Source: Nanobdellota archaeon
GTDB lineage: Archaea; Nanobdellota; Nanobdellia; Pacearchaeales; GW2011-AR1
Direction: 5' to 3'
Length of the DNA stretch: 16,615 nucleotides
NCBI GenBank assembly: GCA_018901675.1
Contig: JAHIEH010000019.1
Location: 1 to 16,615 of the forward strand
Shown here: one piece after another, positions 11,538-16,615 of the stretch
Numbering within the stretch: position 1 is the first letter of the stretch
Layout: each line of letters opens with the position of its first letter
Notes under the pieces: generated by a model
Database searches by the model: none
Told to the model about the DNA's origin: nothing
What the model saw: the letters and a program-made list of their open reading frames with translations, nothing else
Made by a program: the position numbers and the translations under genes

Positions 11538-14393
11538 TTAAACCCTCAAACTGACTGTCTTTGAGATGCCGTCATGCATACTCACTCCATAGAGGCTGGT
11601 TGCCTTTGTGATGACTTCATCGTTGTGAGTTATCACAATATACTGCCCTTTTTGCATGTATTGAAGAAGGAGGCTGGCAAGCCTTTCGGAATTCCTCTTG
11701 TCTAAAGCCGCATCAATTTCATCAAGAATGTAAAATGAATAAGGGTTGTATTCCTGAATTGCGAATATTAATGACAACGCGACAAGTGTCTGCTCCCCTC
11801 CTGAAAGAGATTTCACATCAAAATACTTGCCATGCCCTGTTTTGACAATTATATTCACCCCTCCTGAAAATGGTTCTTTTTTATCCTCTACCTCCAGAAA
11901 AACATGCCCTTTAGTGCTTAATTGAGAAAAATTCCTTGAAAAGAGTTCATTTAAAGCATCAAGAGTTTTTGTGAATGCTTTTTTCTTTTTAATATCAATC
12001 TCATGCACAATTCTTAAAATTCCCCCTTTTTCCTTTTGAATAATCTCAACTTTATTGCTTATTGCATCATATTCCTGCTTTATGGAATCGTAAACCTCAA
12101 GAGAACGGAAATTAACTGTGCCTATCTTTGAAATTGTCTCCTGTGTTTTATTCAGCCTAACAATCAAGTCATCTTTGTTGGCTTTTATTATTTTCACATC
12201 GGAAAAACCAAGCATCTCTATTTCAAAATTCTCTTTTTCTGCATCAACCCTTGCTTTGTGGATTTTCTGCTCATTTGTCTGCAGTTCAATGTTATGAATT
12301 GAATTCTGCCGGTGCATCACCTCTTTTTCATATTCTCTTGTCTTAACCTGCAGGGAATCCCTTTCAGAAATCAGCCTTTCAAATCTTTTTGTGAGCGCTT
12401 CTTCCTGATTATTTTTTTCCTCCAAATCCGACTCTTTTTCTTCCATATCTTTTTTTAGAGCCTGCAAATCTTCTCCTAAGTCCTGATTATCCCTCGATAA
12501 TTGCTTCAGAACCACCTTCAATCTTTCAACTTCTCTCTGTTTGAAAGACACTTCTGAACTTAAGTTTTCTTCACTTCTTAGAGAAATTTCCTGGAGCTCA
12601 ATTCTTGCAGTTTCATATTTCTGCTCTATATTGGGATATTCTTCAAAAGAGCGTTCAATAGCAGACTCTCTTTTTTTCAACGAAGACAGCTCGTCTTTTA
12701 TTCTGTCTATTTTTTCCTGGATGTTTTTTATCTGCGCCCCTTTTTCATTTATGCTGGACATTTTAACAATATCCAGCTCTCTTCTTGAAATCTCCAAGCT
12801 GATTTTTTCAATGTCTTCTCCAAACTCTTTTCTTTTTTTGTTTATTTGTTCTATCTCTTTCTTTGCCCCATCAGACTTTTCGTTTAATTTTCTTATTTCT
12901 GAATCTGCCTCTTTGCCTATGGAGCTTATATGCTCAGGTGTGATTTTGCTCTTGCAGAGAGGGCAGATGTCCAATTTAGCAATGTCTCTTACAATCTTGG
13001 CTAATTTGCTAATCTCGCTCTCAGATAGATAGACTATTTTTTCAAATTCAGATTCTTTTTTCCCCAATTCAGATAATTTTTCTTTTCTATCTGCCAAAAG
13101 AGACTTTAGCTCGTTCAGCTTTTCTTTGCTTGTTTTTTTATCAAAAAGCTCTGACGAGAAAAAATCTATTTGTTTCAGCAGGATTTGAGATTCATTATTA
13201 TAATTTTGCAAAAGAGAAGCCTTGTCTTGAATCATTTCTTTAAGGGATTTCAACTCAGATTTGACAGTATAAAACTTTTTTCTTTTATCTTCAAGCTGTT
13301 CAAATTCTTTCTTTTTCTTTTCCAAATCTTTTTCTTTTTTTGCCATTGGAGACTCTTTTTGGAGCTCTCTTACAGAAATTTCTTCCTTAGAGATAGTTGA
13401 TTGAATCTCCTCTTTCTCCTTTTCTACCTCTTTCAGCTTATTTTCATAGTTTTCTATTTTAACTTGAAGTCCTGCAATTTCTGCTCTTAAATCTGAAATT
13501 TGCTTGTTCAGCATTTCCTGCTCAAATCCTGTTTCTTTCTCAATAGTTGAATTTATAGAGTGAATTTTAGATTCACAATCAGAGACAGAATTCTGCAGTT
13601 CAATATTTTGCTTTTTTATCTTTTCAATATCTGTGTTTTTTTGGGAGATTTCAAGATTGATTTTTTCTGCTTCCTTTTTTTTGATTTCAAGGCCATAGTT
13701 AATTATGCTTGCTTTGTACATTTTAATGTCGCTTTCAAGTTTCTTAAACCGCAAGGCCTGCTGCCTTTCTTTTTCTAAATTGTTTAAATAAGCAGTTCTC
13801 TCTCTTAAAATCGCTGAAACTTCTTTTAATTTTTCGTCTGTTCTTTCCAATTCTTTCAGAGATTTTTCTTTTCTTGACTCATAAACGGATATTCCTGAAA
13901 CCTCTTCTATTATTTTCCTTCTTTCTTCGGTGTGCATTCTGACAAAATTTTGTATTTCTCCCTGAAGGATTATGTTAAATCCATTAGGGTCTATGCCTGC
14001 CTGAGCTAATAAAGTAAGAACTTCCTGCCTTGTTTTGGTTTCATTGTTTATTTTATAGATGCTTAACCCATTCCTTCTTACAATTCTTTTTATTGAAACT
14101 TCATCTTGGTCTATTGAGAAAATTTTATCTGAGTTATCCAGGATTAATTCTACTACTGCCTCTTTTGCAGGAGCAGCATCTTTTGTTCCAAGAAAAATCA
14201 AATTGCTTGCTTTTGCGGCTCTCATTGACTTTATGCTCAGCCTTCCCAAGACAAAACAGAGCGCATCTGAAACGTTGGACTTTCCGCTTCCATTTGCCCC
14301 AAGAATTACATTTATCCCATGTGTAAACTGCAGTTCTGTTTTTTTAGCAAAACTCTTAAAGCCGTGCATCACCAGTCTTTTTATATAAGGCAT
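11538..14393 (-). CDS. smc: SMC-type chromosome protein with a Rad50-like zinc hook instead of a hinge
   Basis: The 951-aa protein has SMC head halves at both ends. N-terminal: MHGFKSFAKKTELQF, Walker A LGANGSGKSN (31-40), ALCFVLGRLSIKSMRAAKAS and Q-loop IILQGEIQNF (141-150). C-terminal: signature LSGGEQ (863-868), Walker B FYILDEIDAALD with Asp891-Glu892, and a VITHND H-loop. Between them are two long coiled-coil arms, about 165-465 and 490-780. At the apex, where SMC proteins carry a roughly 200-residue hinge, there is only LDICPLCKSKITPEH with Cys477 and Cys480, precisely mid-protein. This is the CxxC of a Rad50 zinc hook. Total length is also short for SMC (about 1,150-1,190). The heads look SMC-like, not Rad50-like, and no Mre11 gene is adjacent. 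SMC proteins organise and segregate chromosomes using ATP. A strong GGAGGTG site fixes the start. Confidence 0.92.
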   Translation of the reverse strand: MPYIKRLVMHGFKSFAKKTELQFTHGINVILGANGSGKSNVSDALCFVLGRLSIKSMRAAKASNLIFLGTKDAAPAKEAVVELILDNSDKIFSIDQDEVSIKRIVRRNGLSIYKINNETKTRQEVLTLLAQAGIDPNGFNIILQGEIQNFVRMHTEERRKIIEEVSGISVYESRKEKSLKELERTDEKLKEVSAILRERTAYLNNLEKERQQALRFKKLESDIKMYKASIINYGLEIKKKEAEKINLEISQKNTDIEKIKKQNIELQNSVSDCESKIHSINSTIEKETGFEQEMLNKQISDLRAEIAGLQVKIENYENKLKEVEKEKEEIQSTISKEEISVRELQKESPMAKKEKDLEKKKKEFEQLEDKRKKFYTVKSELKSLKEMIQDKASLLQNYNNESQILLKQIDFFSSELFDKKTSKEKLNELKSLLADRKEKLSELGKKESEFEKIVYLSESEISKLAKIVRDIAKLDICPLCKSKITPEHISSIGKEADSEIRKLNEKSDGAKKEIEQINKKRKEFGEDIEKISLEISRRELDIVKMSSINEKGAQIKNIQEKIDRIKDELSSLKKRESAIERSFEEYPNIEQKYETARIELQEISLRSEENLSSEVSFKQREVERLKVVLKQLSRDNQDLGEDLQALKKDMEEKESDLEEKNNQEEALTKRFERLISERDSLQVKTREYEKEVMHRQNSIHNIELQTNEQKIHKARVDAEKENFEIEMLGFSDVKIIKANKDDLIVRLNKTQETISKIGTVNFRSLEVYDSIKQEYDAISNKVEIIQKEKGGILRIVHEIDIKKKKAFTKTLDALNELFSRNFSQLSTKGHVFLEVEDKKEPFSGGVNIIVKTGHGKYFDVKSLSGGEQTLVALSLIFAIQEYNPYSFYILDEIDAALDKRNSERLASLLLQYMQKGQYIVITHNDEVITKATSLYGVSMHDGISKTVSLRV
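12957..12968 (-). other. Zinc-hook CPLC codons at the midpoint of the SMC protein
   Basis: Codons for Cys477-Pro-Leu-Cys480 lie within these bases (TGC at 12965-12963 is Cys477). The tetrapeptide would join two protomers by sharing one zinc ion through four cysteines, as in Rad50. Confidence 0.8.
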
Positions 14394-14400
14394 TAAAAGA

Positions 14401-14407
14401 CACCTCC
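14401..14407 (-). promoter_or_regulatory. Strong Shine-Dalgarno site of the SMC gene
   Basis: The minus strand reads GGAGGTG, a near-complete complement of the 16S rRNA 3' end, 7 bases before the ATG. It fixes the start and shows that the gene has a transcribed leader. Confidence 0.75.
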
Positions 14408-14423
14408 GGTTTCTTTTATAAGC

Positions 14424-14490
14424 TTCCCCTGATTTTGGTTCATGACTGATAACTAACCTCCATTTTTATTTCCCCTGAATTTGCTTCAGG
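14424..14490 (-). repeat. Repeats and hairpin in the SMC leader
   Basis: TTCCCCTGA occurs at 14424-14432 and 14470-14478, each followed by a T-rich TTTG. The second copy forms a hairpin, CCTGAA (14474-14479), loop TTTGC, TTCAGG (14485-14490). Both lie in the predicted leader between a TATA-like box at 14518-14525 (minus TTTAAAAA) and the Shine-Dalgarno site. The role is unknown. Confidence 0.4.
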
Positions 14491-14517
14491 AGTGATGAAT
14501 AGAAAAAAGAACTGGGA

Positions 14518-14525
14518 TTTTTAAA
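14518..14525 (-). promoter_or_regulatory. TATA-like box for SMC gene
   Basis: The minus strand reads TTTAAAAA. A transcript would start near 14496 and have a leader of about 100 bases before the SMC start at 14393. The gene may alternatively be read through from rnhB, 152 bases upstream. Confidence 0.4.
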
Positions 14526-14545
14526 GTTTGATATATCGGATATAT

Positions 14546-15217
14546 TCAAAACTCGCCAAGCTTTTTTTGGCTTTTTACATCACATAGGTTTTTCCATGTT
14601 GACCAGGTTTGCCTGAACAAACCGTCTTTTTCGTATTTTCTTGCATAATCCTTCAGAAATTTGCAGGTTAATGGGTCTGAACAATAACCAGAGCCAATTT
14701 CACTTCCATACTTTTCCTTGAGTTTGTCCATTTCTTTTTCTCTCATGCACTTTGCAAGAATAGACGCAGCAGAAACAGCAATGTGATTTCTGTCAGCTTT
14801 GTGCTCGCATGAAACTTCCAGGTTAGAAAGATTGTGAATTTTTGTTTTTAGAAAATCCTGCCATTTGGTTATGTTGGGAGATGGACAATCTACTATCACT
14901 TTTATTTTTCCAAAGCCCTTGTTTATTTTGTTTATTATCTCAGCAGATTTGATTGCTTCAACATGATTTAAATTAATTCCCATATGATTTGTTCCGTCTA
15001 TTTCAGAAGGGTAAACAATAGCAACTTCAAAAGTATCTGCTTTTTCCCGGATTATTTCTGCAAGATGCTCTCTGCGTTTTTGGGTTAGTTGTTTGCTGTC
15101 TTTAACTCCAAGTTTCTTGAATTCAGCTTCAGTCTCTTCATCAATTAAACATCCAGCGAGAATCATCGGGCCTATAACTGGGCCGCGGCCTGCATCATCT
15201 ATTCCTAAGATTAACAT
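14546..15217 (-). CDS. rnhB: Ribonuclease HII
   Basis: The 223-aa protein matches archaeal RNase HII over its full length. It cleaves the RNA strand of RNA-DNA hybrids and removes single ribonucleotides from DNA. Landmarks are the N-terminal LGIDDAGRGPVIGPMILAG (4-22), VKDSKQLT (38-45), KVIVDCPSPN (106-115), and CEHKADRNHIAVSAASILAK (137-156), then GSGYCSDPLT. The catalytic carboxylates would be Asp7, position 8, Asp110 and Asp142. Position 8 is Asp, whereas most RNase HII proteins have Glu there (GIDEAGRG), a conservative change in the active site. The C-terminus with RQTWSTWKNL is typical. Transcription starts from a TATA box shared with the initiator tRNA gene, 25 bases from the ATG, so the mRNA is probably leaderless. 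Confidence 0.95.
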   Translation of the reverse strand: MLILGIDDAGRGPVIGPMILAGCLIDEETEAEFKKLGVKDSKQLTQKRREHLAEIIREKADTFEVAIVYPSEIDGTNHMGINLNHVEAIKSAEIINKINKGFGKIKVIVDCPSPNITKWQDFLKTKIHNLSNLEVSCEHKADRNHIAVSAASILAKCMREKEMDKLKEKYGSEIGSGYCSDPLTCKFLKDYARKYEKDGLFRQTWSTWKNLCDVKSQKKLGEF

Positions 15218-15238
15218 AAAAAATCAAGATACAGAAGC

Positions 15239-15246
15239 TTTATAAA
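15239..15246. promoter_or_regulatory. Palindromic TATA box shared by rnhB and the initiator tRNA gene
   Basis: TTTATAAA is its own reverse complement. Its centre is 25 bases from the rnhB start codon (15217, minus) and 27 bases from the first base of the tRNA (15270, plus), so a single box can serve both divergent transcripts. Confidence 0.6.
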
Positions 15247-15269
15247 TTTAATTTTTATTGAGTTGATAT

Positions 15270-15397
15270 AGCGGGGTAGAGAAGCCTGGAGTTCTCGCGA
15301 GGCCCATAATGACAACCTTGTGAGGTTCTCAATACCCACAAAATTCGCATTTTATGGGTAACCTCGAGGTCGCGTGGTTCAAATCCCGCCCCCGCTA
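15270..15397 (+). tRNA. Initiator tRNA-Met (CAU) with 52-base intron
   Basis: Acceptor stem AGCGGGG (15270-15276) pairs with CCCCGCT (15390-15396), discriminator A at 15397, CCA not encoded. The A1-U72 pair and overall sequence mark the archaeal initiator type. The D stem is GAGA/TCTC with GG in the loop. The anticodon stem is CGAGG (15298-15302) with CCTCG (15362-15366), loop CCCAUAA, anticodon CAU at 15305-15307. The intron is 15309-15360, at position 37/38, and forms a regular bulge-helix-bulge: CCCA pairs with TGGG, with TAA bulges on both sides cut as TA/A. Two oddities: position 33 is C where U is the rule, and the T arm GCGTGG-TTCAAAT-CCCGC has one extra T in its 5' strand. The helix base pair at 29-41 is A-U rather than the usual G-C of initiators. 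Confidence 0.9.
15309..15360 (+). other. tRNA-Met(i) intron, canonical bulge-helix-bulge
   Basis: The intron begins and ends so that both splice sites fall after TA of a three-base TAA bulge, separated by the CCCA/TGGG helix, with UGA/UUA pairing beyond. It would be removed by the archaeal splicing endonuclease. The intron TGGG matches the unusual C33 of the exon. Confidence 0.8.
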
Positions 15398-15419
15398 TTA
15401 TTTTATTAGATTAATCTTT

Positions 15420-15429
15420 TCTTTTTTTG
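15420..15429 (+). terminator. T-run after the initiator tRNA
   Basis: TCTTTTTTTG stands 23 bases past the tRNA 3' end, in a T-rich context, and precedes the next TATA box at 15439-15446. It is a likely stop for the tRNA transcript. Confidence 0.45.
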
Positions 15430-15438
15430 TCCAGAAAA

Positions 15439-15446
15439 TTTATATA
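15439..15446 (+). promoter_or_regulatory. TATA box for the CDP-alcohol phosphatidyltransferase gene
   Basis: TTTATATA is centred 25 bases upstream of the ATG at 15468. This spacing supports ATG 15468 as the true start with a leaderless mRNA. Confidence 0.55.
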
Positions 15447-15467
15447 GGCAGGTTAATTTTAACATCC

Positions 15468-16055
15468 ATGGAAAAAAAGGCAGGCAGGATAAAAAGTAAA
15501 ATAAAAGACACTCAAAAAGAACTAAAGGAAGAGGCATTTCTTAATATTCCAAATTCAATAACATTATTAAGATTGGTTCTGATATTTGTTTTTATTTATA
15601 TGTTATTCAACAATTTTTCAGCACTTCCTCTTACAATTATTTTTGGATTTGCTGCAATAACTGATTGGTTTGACGGGTTTTTTGCAAGGAAATTACAGCA
15701 GACAACCAAAATAGGCGCAAGAATGGACCAAGTTATTGACCGAGTTTTTACAATTTTAATAGTGATGGCTCTTGTTATGTTTGCAGTAATTAATCAAACA
15801 TCTCATGGTATAATATTGTCTTTGTTCTTAATAAGCTCAAGAGAGATTATCGGGCTTCCTGGTTTTTTAATTGTATTGATTAGAGGAAAAGACCCATATA
15901 AAGTAAGATATATCGGAAAAGTCACTACATTTATCCAAAGCATTGCCCTTGGATTGATAATCTTGGGGGTTAGTTGGGCAATCTACCCTGTTGTTATCAC
16001 CTGCATTTTCGGGATTGTTGCCGGCTTTGATTATCTAAGGTATTCATTGAGCTGA
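15468..16055 (+). CDS. CDP-alcohol phosphatidyltransferase (PgsA-like)
   Basis: The 195-aa membrane enzyme would displace CMP from a CDP-lipid with an alcohol head group, in archaea usually to form archaetidylglycerol phosphate, archaetidylinositol phosphate or archaetidylserine. The family motif DG-x2-AR-x8-G-x3-D-x3-D is complete: Asp66, Asp69-Gly70, Ala73-Arg74, Gly83, Asp87 and Asp91. The N-terminal soluble stretch is basic, then LNIPNSITLLRLVLIFVF (25-42) resembles the start of PgsA. About five or six membrane helices follow, for example LTIIFGFAAIT, FTILIVMALVMFAVI and IALGLIILGVSWAIYPVVI. The frame stays open upstream to 15354, but that part overlaps the initiator tRNA, so ATG 15468, with its TATA box, is preferred. 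The acceptor alcohol cannot be read from sequence alone. Confidence 0.88.
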   Translation: MEKKAGRIKSKIKDTQKELKEEAFLNIPNSITLLRLVLIFVFIYMLFNNFSALPLTIIFGFAAITDWFDGFFARKLQQTTKIGARMDQVIDRVFTILIVMALVMFAVINQTSHGIILSLFLISSREIIGLPGFLIVLIRGKDPYKVRYIGKVTTFIQSIALGLIILGVSWAIYPVVITCIFGIVAGFDYLRYSLS

Positions 16056-16106
16056 AAGTAATACAAACCAAATCGCCATTCTAGAGAAATTATGTCGAGC
16101 CATAAG

Positions 16107-16114
16107 CTTTAAAA
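16107..16114 (+). promoter_or_regulatory. TATA-like box for tRNA-Ser
   Basis: CTTTAAAA is centred 28 bases upstream of the tRNA 5' end at 16139. Confidence 0.45.
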
Positions 16115-16138
16115 TCTCTTAGTTTATTCTATATTCAT

Positions 16139-16278
16139 GCCCAGTTCGCTCAGTGGTAGAGCACAGGTTTGCTAACTACAGTTTCTTTTAGAAAAAGAAA
16201 CTCTAGGAAGGTAGAAAACTATCTTTGGTGAAAAACCTGGCCCCTCGGGGCCCGCAGGTTCGATTCCTGCACTGGGCG
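16139..16278 (+). tRNA. tRNA-Ser(GCU) with 59-base intron
   Basis: Acceptor stem GCCCAGT (16139-16145) pairs with ACTGGGC (16271-16277), discriminator G at 16278, CCA not encoded. D arm is GCTC-AGTGGTA-GAGC (16148-16162). Anticodon stem CAGGT (16164-16168) pairs with ACCTG (16235-16239); loop TTGCTAA, anticodon GCT at 16171-16173. The long variable arm (GCCCC-TC-GGGGC, 16240-16251) marks a class II tRNA and confirms serine. The T arm is GCAGG-TTCGATT-CCTGC. The intron is 16175-16233 at position 37/38, with TTGC pairing to GTGA (two wobbles) between a TAA bulge and an AAA bulge. It contains the hairpin GTTTC-TTTTAGAAAAA-GAAAC. Confidence 0.92.
16175..16233 (+). other. tRNA-Ser(GCU) intron
   Basis: Splice sites fall after TA of TAA on the 5' side and after AA of AAA on the 3' side, with a 4-bp helix (two G-U pairs) between. 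Pairing beyond the 5' bulge is poor, so this is a relaxed bulge-helix-bulge. Confidence 0.7.
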
Positions 16279-16310
16279 TTTTCTTTATCTTTTAATATTT
16301 TCTTTTATTA
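16279..16310 (+). terminator. T-rich stretch after tRNA-Ser
   Basis: The bases after the tRNA are mainly T with several runs of four. It overlaps the 3' end of the convergent dtdA gene and is the likely stop of the tRNA transcript. Confidence 0.4.
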
Positions 16311-16615
16311 ATGTCGCTTGTCCGTTCATACCTTAAATAAAGCTTGTCAAGAATATCTGTGACTTGTTTTCTCATTTCACTGCTGCCAAGCCCTTTCCAG
16401 TCCAAAAGAGCAAAATCAACTTCTTCTTGTGTTTTTTCCAGTGCTTCTTTTACCATCTCTAATTTTAATGGCAGGACATAAGCAGGAATCACATGAGAAA
16501 TTGCAACATTAGAGTTAAGCTGAATTTTGTTAAAGCTCGGGCAGTAGTGAGGACCGCCTATGGCAATTGCTATTTCATTATAAGGATTTGGCTTAAAATC
16601 TTTTATTATTTCTGA
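16292..16615 (-). CDS. dtdA: D-aminoacyl-tRNA deacylase, archaeal type (DTD2), 5' end outside window
   Basis: The minus-strand frame is open from the right edge to the stop at 16292, giving 107 residues of the C-terminal part. The visible start is SEIIKDFKPNPYNEIAIAIG, then GGPHYCPSFNKIQL, the conserved GG-x-HY-x-P segment of DtdA, followed by NVAISHVIPAYVLP and a helical C-terminus with DFALLDWKGLGSSEMR. DtdA removes D-amino acids, and also glycine from some charged tRNAs, before they reach the ribosome; archaea and plants use this type. The full protein should be about 260-280 residues, so more than half lies beyond the edge. A GTG at 16490-16492 lies inside the conserved region and is not the start. 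It faces tRNA-Ser with only 13 bases between. Confidence 0.85.
   Translation of the reverse strand, partial: SEIIKDFKPNPYNEIAIAIGGPHYCPSFNKIQLNSNVAISHVIPAYVLPLKLEMVKEALEKTQEEVDFALLDWKGLGSSEMRKQVTDILDKLYLRYERTSDINKRKY

Noticed and set aside
12541..14388. Open frames of 72-163 codons on the strand opposite the SMC gene
   Set aside because: They are antisense shadows of the SMC coding sequence: low-complexity Phe/Ser/Leu-rich translations with no motifs or promoters.
14492..14498. GTGATGA as C box of a C/D guide RNA
   Set aside because: No D box (CTGA) follows within about 60 bases on the plus strand, and no C'/D' pair is present.
15354..15467. Longer N-terminus for the CDP-alcohol phosphatidyltransferase
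   Set aside because: The open frame continues upstream, but this part overlaps the initiator tRNA. The ATG at 15468 has a TATA box 25 bases upstream and gives a normal family N-terminus.
1..16615. CRISPR array, complete insertion sequence or prophage
   Set aside because: No regularly spaced repeats, transposase, integrase or phage structural gene was seen on either strand.

Overview
The window reads as a chromosomal segment of an AT-rich archaeon, most likely a DPANN-type lineage (Woesearchaeota/Pacearchaeota-like; the lineage is an inference from gene style, not from a marker tree). Archaeal signs are an archaeal-type DnaG with a TOPRIM domain, an archaeal-type RNase HII, a DtdA-type D-aminoacyl-tRNA deacylase, two tRNA genes with bulge-helix-bulge introns at position 37/38, and many genes whose start codon lies about 25 bases downstream of a TATA-like box, as expected for leaderless archaeal mRNAs. 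No integrase, transposase, phage gene or CRISPR array is visible.

Layout. 1-811 (minus): a P-loop kinase cut by the window edge, translationally coupled to a GNAT acetyltransferase. 887-2106 (minus): an MNT nucleotidyltransferase/HEPN pair of toxin-antitoxin type, with a perfect palindrome at its promoter and two back-to-back perfect hairpins between the genes. 2152-3936 (minus): an ABC exporter half-transporter. 3937-5881: a loosely packed region with a TPR-like gene, a pair of tiny membrane-protein genes, a possible 36-aa acidic peptide, and two related two-hairpin elements in inverted orientation (about 4197-4310 and 5693-5806). 5882-7042: dnaG with a long structured leader. 7050-7105: a tRNA-like remnant, followed by a very AT-rich SAM methyltransferase gene (7156-8034). 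8251-10270: two exported or membrane-anchored proteins, the larger a surface-type beta-sandwich protein with a structured upstream region. 10340-15217 (minus): MFS transporter, an SMC-type protein with a Rad50-like zinc hook in place of a hinge, and RNase HII. 15239-16278: intron-bearing initiator tRNA-Met, a CDP-alcohol phosphatidyltransferase, and intron-bearing tRNA-Ser(GCU). 16292-16615 (minus): the 3' part of dtdA.

How the genes relate. The right half is a housekeeping block: chromosome structure (SMC), RNA-DNA hybrid removal (RNase HII), priming or exosome function (DnaG), translation initiation and quality control (tRNAs, DtdA) and lipid head-group synthesis. The left half and the middle are more accessory: the HEPN/MNT pair, transporters, the methyltransferase and small membrane proteins. 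The observations most worth following up are the zinc-hook SMC, the inverted pair of two-hairpin elements with compensatory changes, the tandem hairpins inside the HEPN/MNT operon, the odd initiator tRNA, and the tRNA-like fragment next to the methyltransferase gene. All calls come from reading the sequence; no search or folding program was run.
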